In this document: positions 12,091-21,132 of the stretch, one piece after another
Layout: each line of letters opens with the position of its first letter
Numbering within the stretch: the first letter of the stretch is position 1
From: Dipylidium caninum
Taxonomy: Eukaryota > Platyhelminthes > Cestoda > Cyclophyllidea > Dipylidiidae
Reading direction: 5' to 3'
DNA: 64,000 nucleotides
Assembly (NCBI GenBank): GCA_017562135.1
Contig: QEYB01000406.1
Coordinates: 62,001-126,000, forward strand
Made by a program: the position numbers and the translations under genes
The notes under the pieces: generated by a model
Databases searched by the model: none
What the model was told of the DNA's origin: nothing
Seen by the model: the letters and a program-made list of their open reading frames with translations, nothing else

Positions 12091-15000
12091 GTTCGTAAAG
12101 CAAATAAGAGAAAAGGATATATTCACACAAGGAAAGGAGCCATTGGCTAAAGAGGAAATTCTATTGGTTGGGGTGGCTATTTCAAAACGATTGTTTTAGG
12201 CGCGACAATAAAAGGCTAATTGTAGAACTCCGTGAACAAATGTTTTTGACAAACCACATCCCTCTGTTGTCTTAGTGTTCAAACATAAAAATTTTTTAAG
12301 TTTGTAAAATATTTTAAGAGTTTTTTGATTTATTTTTGTGCAGTAATCATATGAATGCAAACGAAATTGTTTTCTGCCCTATCACTGTCTGTTAACTTGG
12401 GAAGCTAATTTGACGGTTTTAAAAGTTTACTTGCGAATTCAAACCTGTAGGCGACTTTTGAGTTAAAATTAGATACGGCATAAAAGCCATCCGTTTGGGC
12501 TCGAAGTATGAACGTTAACTGCTTCTTAGCGAGGTATCAACTAGGAATGGGCGCACACCGTATGCTCTTAAATCAGTGTGTCGACATCACGCATTAATAA
12601 GTAAAGCTTTTATCCTTTACCGATGACATCTTGCATCTTAAGATTTTACGATTTTTTGAAGCTGACCCCATCTAAACCTTTCCTACTACCGCACCTCTGC
12701 TTGATACTATGTTATCTTCTGAGATCTTATACCTCAACCCACATCCCACCAAGTATGGCATTCGTGTGAAGAAAAGCCGGTGGATTATAAATAAAACACA
12801 GCACTTTAAACTACTACAATAGGGGGATTGAAATACCCTATTCCCCGAACCAAATTACCCTTTTCTGGCACCCGATCGGAACTCCTTTTAGTCCAACTCC
12901 ACATACCCTTCACCTATAAAAGAAAAGTTGTTACTCCTCTGAAAATGCCTCAGTAGTGTATTAGGCTGTTTATCGATTCTCTCGCTGTATGTAAAATCCT
13001 CGTCCATTGTTTCTGTTTAACTCTATTGCTGGTAATTAGTAGTATTACTTCACAGACATTGCAACACTAACAGCAAAGTAGGGTAACAAAAGCATATAAA
13101 AAACTAAAGCAACCACCAATCGACCCCAGTCACATTTTTTTGACGATATTCCTTTGTCGAGGCTGGAAACACCTTTCGAGAACCTTGAATGAATTACTGC
13201 GCCTCATAAACACTTGATCCACCTAAAAATAGGCTATTCACACTTCCTCAGAGATGGACAATGGCGGTAATGTAATGATTATCAAAAGGAACATAGTCCC
13301 TATGATCCTCCCTCAGTCAATCTACCAAAGTCATTCGCAACTGACACTGTCAATTATACATATTTGTTTTGTTGTTTGGAAAGATTTTTTGTTGACTATG
13401 AAAAGGTGCCTCCAGTCAGTTCAATATTTTGCTTCTTCCTGCAGTAAGTTAACAAGTTTTAGGGCAGTGCATGCTAATATATGATGACGTGGGTTTACTT
13501 TGCTTGTCCTCTATTAGAGTGACGAAATAAAAACAACTGAACCTCCGACTTAATAGTGAAAGGTTTGTCATAGACATTTCTACTCTCCAGAATTCACTTT
13601 AATATTCCCTATGAGGCCATGTCAAGTTCTTACGGGATCTGATGGTAAAGATAATCGATTTGGTGAAAAAGCTGTTTAGGAAAGTGGAGGTTGTGAGTGG
13701 TCAGATGCATAACATTCATGTTCTTCCTTGAAGAACTTACGGCAGAACCTGTTTCTCTCAAACTTGGTAAGCCTTAAGGTGCTGGATGGATAAAATGGAA
13801 GTAAAGAGTGTTAACTACCTTAACGGAAGCTGAGTGGACATCCTGTGACGTCTACTTCTCTTTCTTTCCTTTCCTGAGAAGTGCTTGCTAAGTGAGCACG
13901 CTTTTCTCCAACATATTCTTTCTTTAATAGTTTTACGTGCATAAGGTGTCATTGTTTACTTCTCGTGAGGCTTTTAGTCGGGCGAATGATGACGACGATA
14001 ACGAGGAGGTGTAGTGTGTAACAAACACGCGCACTCCCCCATTTACGCTTCTGTGGTGATAAAAGCCTCTGTGTACTTATCGTCCAGGTAATTTTCTGGT
14101 GCCAGTAAATCGTCACAGTTAATATCGGTCTGTACTAGCAGTACCGCCATTATTTCTCATCGAAATGAGGGTTTCTTCACTCATTTCTTTAGCCCCCAAC
14201 ACGCTTGTGATAAAGTGTCTGGAAAGCATATGACTTCAGAAGTCTCTATGGTCCACTTTGAGAGTAACCTCATCCAGAATTCGGAAAAGTGGGAGCACCT
14301 CTAGCAGGAAACCGTGATGAATAAATAAAGCTTACGCTGCGCAGATAGACGGGATAGACTCGGAATTCTCTATCTTCAATTTGCTTGGCCACCAGTTTTG
14401 GGGAGTTTAATTTAGGCGACGCAGGAAAATGTCTCACGTAAAAGAGTTGAGGGTGAGGGTTCCCTCGACTAATTCAAAATTCTCCTCCAAATGTTGATTT
14501 AATTTTAAATCTGCACCAGCGGGCAGAAGGATTTGCATATGCTTTTCTACTGTAATCCATAGAAGACATCGATAAACAAATAAATAATTAAACTTTATAG
14601 TTGTATAGTCAAAGGGTGGGAAATTCATAGTTTTATTTTTGTTGTGTAGAGGCTGTGAAGGTCGAAGATTGCCGAATTATGCGGTATAAAAGGGTTTTAG
14701 GTGGTAGTTCAACATGGGCTTCTACCCAAGCTCGCGGAAGGGGGTTGAGATGATGACCGAGGGGCTGAAGACCAGCGCCTAGGCTGGCCACATTCGCGGC
14801 ACTCGATGGTCGTGGAGAGCGGTTGCGTGCAGCGAGCGGATATGCACAGCATCGCTGACAGGAAATGATGAGAAAGAAGACCAGCGTGTGGCTCCGGGAG
14901 GGGGGGGGGGCAGGGAGGAGGGGCTGCACTCGCGATGACACAAGAGGGCGGCACTGAAGTCGATGCTGTCAGGCATCAGTAACGCTAATGAGACGAAACC

Positions 15001-16849
15001 AACACCTAGTAAGATTGAGAGAATCACAGAATGTATGTTTTACTGACAGACACTAATAAAGTTTTTTAGCCTTTGGGGAGTCCTTACACGGTGAATGAGA
15101 AACGCCCAGACAGAGGTAAAAACACGTGAGCGGGAGCTGTGCCACAGCCAAAGTTTCCTTCGCAACGAAATCACGGACACAAGTGGTCAAAACCCCTTTT
15201 TGTCAAGGTAGTCTCTTATTTGAACAATATACCAAAGGAAAACATCAGAATCTCGTTATTGCCACCACCGCGGTTTAAGGTATGGGGATGCCCATTAGAG
15301 TCGGGCTAATCTAAACTTATGTTTTAGATATCCTTACCGGTGAATATGAACACCCAAAACTGTCACTTGGTAACATTTTTACTCCTCTAGTCTAATGCCG
15401 CGAATGGGCATGGGACGAGGTCTTCGAGAGCGATGAAAGTGGAAGAGGGAGAAATGCCGGGGAGACACACACTTTATCAGACAAGAGATAAAATGACCTT
15501 CTTGAACGGAGACAACAATATATGAAGAAGAGTCTAATAGGTTGTCGGTTTGAGAAACCGCATATCTCCTAAATTCTACTTAAATTCGGTCACTTTACTC
15601 TCAGAGAAGGAGATGCAGACCATTTTACCGCTACTCAACCCGTCTCACATTCCTCCCATGCGGCATTTGAGAAGTCATGCCTCGTAGCCCCTCTGTCGCT
15701 CCATCACAATCTCAGCGGCCATCCAAGATGGTCTCTGAACAACCTTGCAGACGTACAAGCGTATTTCGTTGAAGGCTAATTGGACTCTATTGGCGACAGT
15801 AGTGCATCTGCCAAGATCGCCGAGGCCGCAGATGTCGCCTATTTTTATGCTCTTAAGGTCACACGAAGAGTGGTTCGAGATGAGCGTTCTCCGAATTCTG
15901 AATCGAGGACTTTTCACTCACCACCATCGTGCCTAACTACTCAAATAATCAACCTTCCGAAAGGGGGAGGGGGTGAGGAAGATGAGAGGGCATCGAGAGA
16001 CGTCGGCTCTGGAGTCCTGAGTACACGTGCTCCTCCCGAGCAATGGGAAACTTCTCTTTTTGTACCTTGTTGCGATGTTAGCTGAACGAGATCGAAGTCC
16101 CAATTATAGGAGAATATTCCAAAACTCCACCAGCACAAGGAATTTTGCACTGCGGAGGCCTGCGCAATTGCCAAGCTCCGTTTTCAGTGAGAAAACCAGT
16201 TTACGATTGTATTCACCTCCCGATTTCTGCGGTACTGTCACACGTTAAAGGTGCTGCGAAGGAGTGTGCTGATGTGCTTCACACAGGCCGCACAGTTGGA
16301 GATTGAGGATTTGGTCGGCGGTGCACAAGTGGCATGACAAATGACTGTGAATGGCAATTTTGACGAGACAAAGCACTAATGATGCAAATGTTTACTTAGC
16401 GCCACAACTGCCTATCGATGATTGCTTGGTGCTAGCCCCAAACACGATTTACAGTTTTTGATTCCATTAAATGTGCTCGAATGCCCTGCCTTCGGCATAT
16501 TCACAGGACCACTACGAGCCTTTGACGTAGGGGCTGGTAATCGCTTTAAAATAGCCCTATCGCTGACTGTGGCATCAACTCACCATGTGCAGCCCCTGAG
16601 GGGAATCTGGAGCTGTGACACCACCTTTCTGCTGTCATTTGCTTGGGAAGTCTTAAATAAGTTTCTGCGGACAATTTTCCTCATGCCTGTTCCTATATGG
16701 AAATGCCGGTAGGAGCTATTGGGTAGGCGATTGAGTCGTTGAGGATTTTAAGTAAGAATGAAGGTTCGAAACTTTTGCTGAGAAGTATAACTTTATTCAA
16801 TTAGACGATCTCCGCTTTTGTCGTCGTGCAGGCGGTGGAATAAGCCGTT
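12091..16849. other. intergenic stretch upstream of PHF10
   Basis: No gene can be supported. The first few hundred bases should contain the PHF10 promoter; a TTCCTCTTTAG tract some 60 nt upstream of its ATG could serve as a cis- or trans-splice acceptor. A GC-rich patch at 14640-15030 contains an 11-G run (14900-14910) and is open in several minus-strand frames. A 54-codon minus-strand segment at 15677-15860 is open and protein-like but unassigned. Confidence 0.35.
14640..15027 (-). other. GC-rich patch with overlapping open frames (possible unassigned exons)
   Basis: On the minus strand a hydrophobic stretch (ILSILLGVGFVSLALL) runs into a proline codon run made by an 11-C homopolymer. After a strong acceptor-like tract (TTCTTTCTCATCATTTCCTGTCAG, ending near 14853) there is a Cys/Pro-rich segment open in two frames, one with CX4C and CX2C spacings. 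This could be two exons of a small membrane or secreted protein, or just low-complexity GC-rich sequence. A length error in the homopolymer would change the frame. I do not assign a product. Confidence 0.15.
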
Positions 16850-17696
16850 TTCAAAAAATTTCAGATCTTTCTTATCAAAAAACCGAATTAAATGTGAGTT
16901 GACATCATTAGCGTTACTTCACGGCGGTGAGAAGGCTCAGGGTCAGGCCGACCTGGCGGACGTGTCGACGCATCCAAACCCACGTCCATCAGCTTTTGGC
17001 GCGTCACAAAAAACGTGTGGGTCTGGGCATTATCAAGGTGGAAAACAACACCCTTACGATTTGCCACTCCTGAACGCTTTGCTCGCATTGCATCACTCAG
17101 TTTGGCGAATTGTTGAACGTTCACGTGTCACTTGCTCGTTTGGTCATTTGGTAAATGTTCAAAGAGTAAACTGCCCCTATACTCCCACCAGACCGACAGC
17201 ATTATCTTTCGTCGGTGATTCTCTGCTCTTAATGTTACCCAGGCTGCTTCATCTTGCAGCATCCACAATCTCTTCCGGCTAACGTTCTTCCAAACTATTC
17301 ACTCTCCGTCGCCATTGGTTGGTTGGTTGGTTTGTGCAGAAGTTGATCAACTTCATCGCGTTCCAGATGCGAAGTGGAGATGCTGCAAGTGCGTTGCACC
17401 AAATGAATTGCCATGGGCCGGTGAGAGGTCCACAGAACCCGTCTCGGGACATTGCCAACCTTCTTTCATTTTGCTGCCAATTCATGTAAGCGATACATGG
17501 AGCTTCTCTACGAAATGACGTGTTGTGCCCTGACAATGTGAATCGGCAGTGGCCTCGGCTGATGTGGGTCTCGTCCACTTCGACGGGACTGAGTGCCAGC
17601 TGGTTGAGCATTTTCTAGTGGAAAAGCGCCATGACAAATTCTGGCTAACCAGTTTTGACGACACTGTCTTCCTTTCAAGGCTTTATTCCCATGCAT
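16850..17696 (-). mobile_element. decayed mariner-family transposase remnant
   Basis: Pieces of a Tc1/mariner-type transposase occur in order on the minus strand but in different frames. Near 17.66-17.58 kb are the ALKGRQC and ENAQ segments of the N-terminal DNA-binding part. Near 17.58 kb the frame shifts to SPVEVDETHIS, then shifts again to a VEKLHVS segment (about 17.5 kb). Near 17.4-17.35 kb is a HLERDEVDQLLHK-like piece. At about 17.04-16.93 kb are FHLDNAQTHT, carrying the second catalytic Asp, and RPPGRPDPEPS, corresponding to the PPYSPDLAPSD block with the third Asp. At least three frame changes show it is inactive. Terminal inverted repeats were not identified, so the ends given are approximate. 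Such elements move by cut and paste through a DDE/D enzyme. Confidence 0.75.
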
Positions 17697-17846
17697 AGCA
17701 AATAACTTCTATTTGGCTTGCGATTCCTTTCTGCCTTTTGGCAAATACTACATTGTGCATTGTCTGAAGTGCACGGCCTGTTCTTCCACTTTAAATTGGG
17801 GTAAAAAATCTGAGAAACCGAACGATGTCAGTTTGTGCAAGATGAG

Positions 17847-17955
17847 AGGTATAATTCGAACGAAAGGAAAACAATATAGATGAGGGATTTTGAATTAGTT
17901 GGTGAAAAAAAGAAAGTGTAAAACCCATCTGCAGGCAAATACTCTATGACTCACT
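17847..17955. repeat. dispersed 109-bp repeat, copy 1
   Basis: This segment matches 25347-25455 in the same orientation with roughly 88% identity by eye and one 1-nt gap. The shared core begins GGTATAA and runs through CGAACGAAAGGAAAACAATA to CTATGACT. Similarity stops at both sides. It lies about 150 bp outside the 5' side of the mariner remnant, so it may be a piece of that element's non-coding end or of a related short element. Confidence 0.8.
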
Positions 17956-18963
17956 TGGCAGCCCAATATATATAGTTGAACTTCATTGTGACGGCTAACA
18001 AAAGACCCGGTGAATTATTCTGAAGTTCTAAGAGTAGACGGGCAGGTATCCGTAAGCTTTCGCAATAGGAGACTCCATGAAACATTCCTATTACACGAAG
18101 GGATTCTTTGTCGGCTGAGGGCAACACGCATTCATTGGGAACTGAGATTCCTCAAGAGTCATTAATGTCGGCGGAAAATGGAAGGCATTTCTGTTTGGAC
18201 GAAAATGGTCAACGTTTCAGGCTTCAGTCACGAAAAATGCTCAACCATTTATTTCAGGATGAATTCACATCCGCTTTTCTCCTCACATGTCACTCCAAAA
18301 CTCTGCAGCAGCTACAGCCGATTCAACAGATGAGGACAGAGGTGGTACTGGGATGAGACGGAGAATTTTTTCCACCTCAAAGCGTCACGAGTGTCCTTCA
18401 ACTCGGGGCCAAGTGCTGCAGTCCATCGACAAACGATTAGGCTCATTGATAATTCACTGATGCTCAGATGAGAAATGGCTACCTACGCAGATGTCCAAGA
18501 CCGAATGGCTCCTTCCTCTGTACCCTTGAGTGGGGACTCCCTCCCAACCGGCACATTGCCAACGATAAGTGGAGATTACTGGAAGCTCAGCCTTCCTCGA
18601 CACCGTAACCTTAATGCTCTACTACTGAGATAGCCACACTCTCTCCTTTGCGGTCGCCTGCATATCTTGAAGGAATCTCGCACGGCCACGGCGTCAACTG
18701 TCAGAGACATGTCAGATCTTCTTTATAACGTAGGAAATTTCCACGAGACAACGGGCAAAATCTGCTCTCCTTGTTGTGGAAAGTGTAAAATTGGTCACTG
18801 GTGACAAGTGATATGTCATTCATGCTGCAACTGCAAGTTATAAGCTAGTGGAAGTGACTGGCGAAATGAAAATAATCAAAATAAATAGGTACTTTACTAA
18901 AAGGATAAAAGATGTCATTATTGCGAATCGACGAAGTACGAAGAGCGGGATAAAAGTACCCAA
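17956..18963. other. stretch upstream of the repeat-protein gene
   Basis: I see no supported coding sequence. Short open frames at 18108-18356 and 18848-19099 lack any recognisable family or splice context; the second overlaps the promoter and start of the 659-aa gene and is probably chance. Confidence 0.3.
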
Positions 18964-18978
18964 CGTGACAGTGTCACG
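18964..18978. promoter_or_regulatory. palindromic site CGTGACA-G-TGTCACG
   Basis: A perfect 7-bp inverted repeat around one central base lies 28 bp upstream of the TATA box. The spacing and symmetry suggest binding of a dimeric transcription factor. The GTGACA half resembles bZIP or homeodomain (TGACA) sites, but the factor cannot be named from sequence. Confidence 0.4.
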
Positions 18979-19005
18979 CGGTGAAATGAGGGAGAGTTGG
19001 AGATG

Positions 19006-19013
19006 TATAAAAG
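19006..19013 (+). promoter_or_regulatory. TATA box (TATAAAAG) of the repeat-protein gene
   Basis: An exact TATAAAAG lies 61 bp before the ATG at 19074. Initiation about 30 bp downstream would give a 5' UTR of only some 35-40 nt and no room for a 5' intron, in keeping with an intronless gene. Confidence 0.6.
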
Positions 19014-19073
19014 ACGCTCAAACGCGACGGTGGGCACAACGTCAAACCGGGAAAGCCAGACCAAACGCGGGAA

Positions 19074-21053
19074 ATGGAATGGCAGCGCGAACAATATGAA
19101 AACGCTAAAAAGGAGCTGAGAAAGTGCGCCATCCTCTTCGCTGAAATATTCGATCCCGAGTTAGCTCAGTGCTTGAAGAAGTGCATGGTGGAGGAGATCT
19201 CCTACGTGGTGGAATGGAAGGAGAGGCAGAAGGCGTACAATGAGGTGCAGGAGAGAGGAATTGGATCAGGCTGTCAGGAATGTGCACTTCAGCTTGTGAA
19301 ACCAATCGAATGTCAAGACGATATTGGTGACTGCCTCCTGCGTCTAACCCGTCGTGCATGTCCAGGACTAAGTCCGTGTTTGGAGAAGTGCATTGCAGTA
19401 GAGCAACACCTCGACGTAGAGCCCGAGGCCGAGAAAATGGAGGCGGCGGCTTGGGCGTGGGACACATTGGAGAGTCCAAAACCAGTATGTCCATTTCAGA
19501 GTAGCGATGAGACCGTCATAAAACAGGCGGACAGATGCGGTATGATGCCTCGTCCGACCTTGGAGGATGAAGAGGACGGATGTAGGATGAGGACGGTGTA
19601 CGACGCTAAAAGTAATGTTATCGAATCCCTCATCAACTTTGTTGAACAGTTGGATCCTCACTTGGGCAAATGCTTTAGAGACTGTGCAGCGACAAACACC
19701 GTCGCAGAGGGAGTAGTGGATAATGACGAGGCAGAAGAGGGCAATGACACACAAGGTGATATATGTAGGTGGGGAGCGGAATCGCCGGCGGGAGTGGAGA
19801 CCAGCCCAAAGGCTGCCATAGTTAATCAGTACAAGCGGGTTCGAGGCGAAACGTGGGGAAGTGAATCTCGAGCTCAGTCAAAAATGGAGGTAAATGAACA
19901 CATATATGGAGTATTGCAAGGAAATTCTGCCGCGGATGAACTTGAAGACCGCGTTCACCAACTTGTTCAACAATTTATCCCAGAAATGAGTCAGTGCGTG
20001 AAAAGGCGAGAAGGAGAGTCCAGAGAACATGGTGAATGCCAGAGAGCACCCGACGAGGAGACAATTGAAAAATCGAAGTTCGGAGAAAGGCTGGTACAGG
20101 ATCCAGAATCGCCATGTACAGTCTGTGCGCAGGCTAAAGACACCATCAAGCAAACAGTCAAAAAAAGACCGAGGACTTGTCCAAAGACGGAGTCGAGGGC
20201 CCACAAGGGCAGACAATTCCGAACAGGTGTAGATAAAGACAAGCTCTGTGAATGTCTCCTCTACCTTGCCGATCAAGTGGACCCCGAGTTCAGTCATTGC
20301 CTGAGGATGATCATTGCAGAAGAGGCTGACGATGAGATGGAGCGGAGAGAAACTCGAGAACCAGATTCTTGCACAGGGGATGTGATAGAGGGAGTAGATC
20401 CCACGGATGACTTTAACGATTGCCTCGTCTACCTCGTTCAGCAGTTGGATCCCGAATTGAGTCAATGGTTAAAGAAATGCATTGCAGAAGGAGACACCGA
20501 CGTGTTCGAGCACCGAGAGCGAGAAGTCGCGGCTGAGGCGGCCTGCTCTACAAGGGAAGCAGCCATAGGACGACCTCGGGGACGGGATAAGAAAGGTCAG
20601 TCGGGACTCTCGTATGAAATATGTGAAGACGATGTGGCGGAATCAGATTGTGCTGCTGATGATGATGAAGTTGTCAAATGTCTCGTATATCTCATTGAAC
20701 AACTCAATCCTCAATTGGGTAAGTGCTTTAAACAATGCATGGCTGCGAATGCTTGTGATGATTTTGAAAGGGATAAAGAAAATTTTGGAGAATGTGGAAA
20801 TGAAATGCGACAGTCTGCATGGACAATGTCGACTTCGAATCCCGTTCCTACAGTGGTAGCTTGTTCTCATCTGGAGTCACCGTCTGCATTATCGGTTGCG
20901 CCCAGACTGGAGTCCCCTTTTAATCTTCTGCTCAAAAATGTGGGTATTTCATTACCGGAACAACAGACTGCACCCGCGTTCATTGCATTGGTAAAGTCTC
21001 CCTCAAAGCATTCTCTCTGTCCTCACTTGGACCCATCATCGAGGCTAAAGTAG
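19074..21053 (+). CDS. 659-aa acidic Cys-rich protein with seven 30-residue repeats (unrecognised family)
   Basis: A single uninterrupted frame of 660 codons, far beyond chance for this DNA. No signal peptide or membrane segment is seen, so it is probably cytosolic or nuclear. The protein holds seven degenerate copies of a unit with consensus DD...CLVYLVEQLDPELSQCLKKCIAEE at residues 12-41, 81-110, 179-208, 287-316, 388-417, 444-473 and 530-559. Spacers are 39-78 residues of acidic or basic low-complexity sequence. Each unit looks like two amphipathic helices joined at DPEL, with Cys at up to three fixed positions. Copies 6 and 7 are best kept; copy 4 has lost the first and third Cys. The C-terminus has HLESPS/RLESPF/HLDPSS motifs. 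The context at the ATG is good (G at -3 and +4), with a TATA box upstream and AATAAA downstream. I know no matching family; metal binding or disulphide/oligomer formation are only guesses. Confidence 0.85.
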   Translation: MEWQREQYENAKKELRKCAILFAEIFDPELAQCLKKCMVEEISYVVEWKERQKAYNEVQERGIGSGCQECALQLVKPIECQDDIGDCLLRLTRRACPGLSPCLEKCIAVEQHLDVEPEAEKMEAAAWAWDTLESPKPVCPFQSSDETVIKQADRCGMMPRPTLEDEEDGCRMRTVYDAKSNVIESLINFVEQLDPHLGKCFRDCAATNTVAEGVVDNDEAEEGNDTQGDICRWGAESPAGVETSPKAAIVNQYKRVRGETWGSESRAQSKMEVNEHIYGVLQGNSAADELEDRVHQLVQQFIPEMSQCVKRREGESREHGECQRAPDEETIEKSKFGERLVQDPESPCTVCAQAKDTIKQTVKKRPRTCPKTESRAHKGRQFRTGVDKDKLCECLLYLADQVDPEFSHCLRMIIAEEADDEMERRETREPDSCTGDVIEGVDPTDDFNDCLVYLVQQLDPELSQWLKKCIAEGDTDVFEHREREVAAEAACSTREAAIGRPRGRDKKGQSGLSYEICEDDVAESDCAADDDEVVKCLVYLIEQLNPQLGKCFKQCMAANACDDFERDKENFGECGNEMRQSAWTMSTSNPVPTVVACSHLESPSALSVAPRLESPFNLLLKNVGISLPEQQTAPAFIALVKSPSKHSLCPHLDPSSRLK

Positions 21054-21126
21054 ACTGGGAGGTCATTCACGGATGTACAGGCCCTCATAAAGCTCCCATT
21101 TCCTCTGTTCTTCGCCTTACTGATTC

Positions 21127-21132
21127 AATAAA
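21127..21132 (+). terminator. poly(A) signal AATAAA of the repeat-protein gene
   Basis: A canonical AATAAA begins 74 nt after the stop codon, giving a short 3' UTR. With the TATA box it frames a compact single-exon transcription unit of about 2.1 kb. Confidence 0.6.

Noticed and set aside
16818..17282. 154-codon plus-strand frame
   Set aside because: Antisense shadow of the mariner remnant, whose catalytic motifs read on the minus strand.
19878..20465. 195-codon antisense frame
   Set aside because: It lies fully opposite the repeat-protein gene; its open state follows from that gene's codon bias, and it has no start context or family motif.
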